13,926 nt of DNA from Euryarchaeota archaeon UBA552 (GTDB taxonomy: Archaea > Thermoplasmatota > Poseidoniia > Poseidoniales > Thalassarchaeaceae), in contig DAMH01000019.1 in NCBI GenBank assembly GCA_002499585.1, forward strand, positions 498 through 14,423. Direction: 5' to 3'. Under the pieces are notes generated by a model, which was given only the letters and a program-made list of their open reading frames with translations, did no database searches and was not told where the DNA came from. Below, piece after piece: positions 13,730-13,926 of the stretch. The position numbers and the translations under genes were made by a program. Numbering within the stretch: position 1 is the first letter of the stretch; every line of letters starts with the position of its first letter.

Positions 13730-13926
13730 TCAAGCTTCCTTGACGCTGAAACCAGCTAAATTAATTATCTCTCTGAGATCACTTTCCTTGACTGAATGGT
13801 CTGTTTGAATTAGTCCTTGACCAGACTCATGAGATATAAGCGCACTAATTACCCCTGGTCGCCCCATCATTACCTTGGTCAACCTAGCGGAACACCCTCC
13901 GCATGTCATCCCTTCAATCGTAAGAA
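13730..13926 (-). CDS. HMA-domain metal-binding protein (CopZ-like), N-terminus outside the window
   Basis: 64 residues and a TGA can be read from the window edge on the minus strand, ending in NLAGFSVKEA. They begin LTIEGMTCGGCSARLTKVM, the GMTCxxC loop of heavy-metal-associated (HMA) domains, whose two cysteines bind Cu(I). One complete ferredoxin-like HMA domain is visible, and the protein ends right after it. The simplest reading is therefore a free-standing copper chaperone of about 70 aa with only a few residues missing. A larger protein with a C-terminal HMA domain cannot be excluded because the gene start is off the window. The segment is shorter than most gene calls but has convincing family motifs. 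Possible partners such as a copper ATPase are not in view. Confidence 0.85.
   Translation of the reverse strand, partial: LTIEGMTCGGCSARLTKVMMGRPGVISALISHESGQGLIQTDHSVKESDLREIINLAGFSVKEA

Noticed and set aside
1..13926. CRISPR arrays, transposons, tRNA or rRNA genes
   Set aside because: I saw no spaced direct repeats, transposase motifs, cloverleaf-like segments or ribosomal RNA stretches on either strand; nearly the whole window is protein-coding.

Overview
The window most likely comes from an archaeon, plausibly an uncultured marine euryarchaeote of the Thermoplasmata/Poseidoniales (Marine Group II/III) kind. The archaeal evidence is a group II chaperonin (thermosome) gene, a COG3199-type archaeal ATP-NAD kinase, and A/T-rich TATA-like boxes about 26-28 nt in front of start codons that lack Shine-Dalgarno sequences. 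Several genes look bacterial by type: a full-length threonyl-tRNA synthetase with the HxxxH editing domain, DnaK of the short (Gram-positive-like) form, and an SDR-type threonine dehydrogenase. The lineage assignment is inference from gene content, with no database search.

Layout. Positions 59-2865 (minus strand) hold thrS followed by a voltage-gated K+ channel with a C-terminal zinc ribbon. A 138-nt divergent promoter region separates thrS from an ATP-NAD kinase (3004-4143, plus), which abuts pyrG (CTP synthase, 4144-5808, minus) tail to tail with no spacer. A 104-nt divergent region follows, then an SDR threonine 3-dehydrogenase (5913-6884, plus). Its 3' end overlaps the 3' end of a divergent chaperonin gene (6848-8443, minus) by 37 bp. 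A 131-nt divergent promoter region separates the chaperonin from a two-gene operon (plus): a small protein with an Hsp20-like C-terminal half (8575-9183) and dnaK (9201-11072). dnaK overlaps the tail of a bile acid:Na+ symporter family gene (11069-12049, minus) by 4 bp. Then come an M17 leucyl aminopeptidase (12141-13664, minus) and the C-terminal part of a CopZ-like HMA copper-binding protein (13730-13926, minus, cut by the window edge).

Most of the window is housekeeping: translation, NADP and CTP synthesis, threonine catabolism, peptide turnover and transport. The functional theme worth attention is protein folding. An unusual chaperonin paralogue sits head to head with an Hsp20-like/DnaK operon. 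I saw no CRISPR array, transposon, tRNA or rRNA, and no gene-free stretch over 300 nt. No obviously new defence or biosynthetic system is visible. The most distinctive items are the non-canonical nucleotide-binding loops of the chaperonin, the unrecognised Met-rich N-terminal half of the Hsp20-like protein, and a consistent leaderless promoter architecture that settles several start codons.
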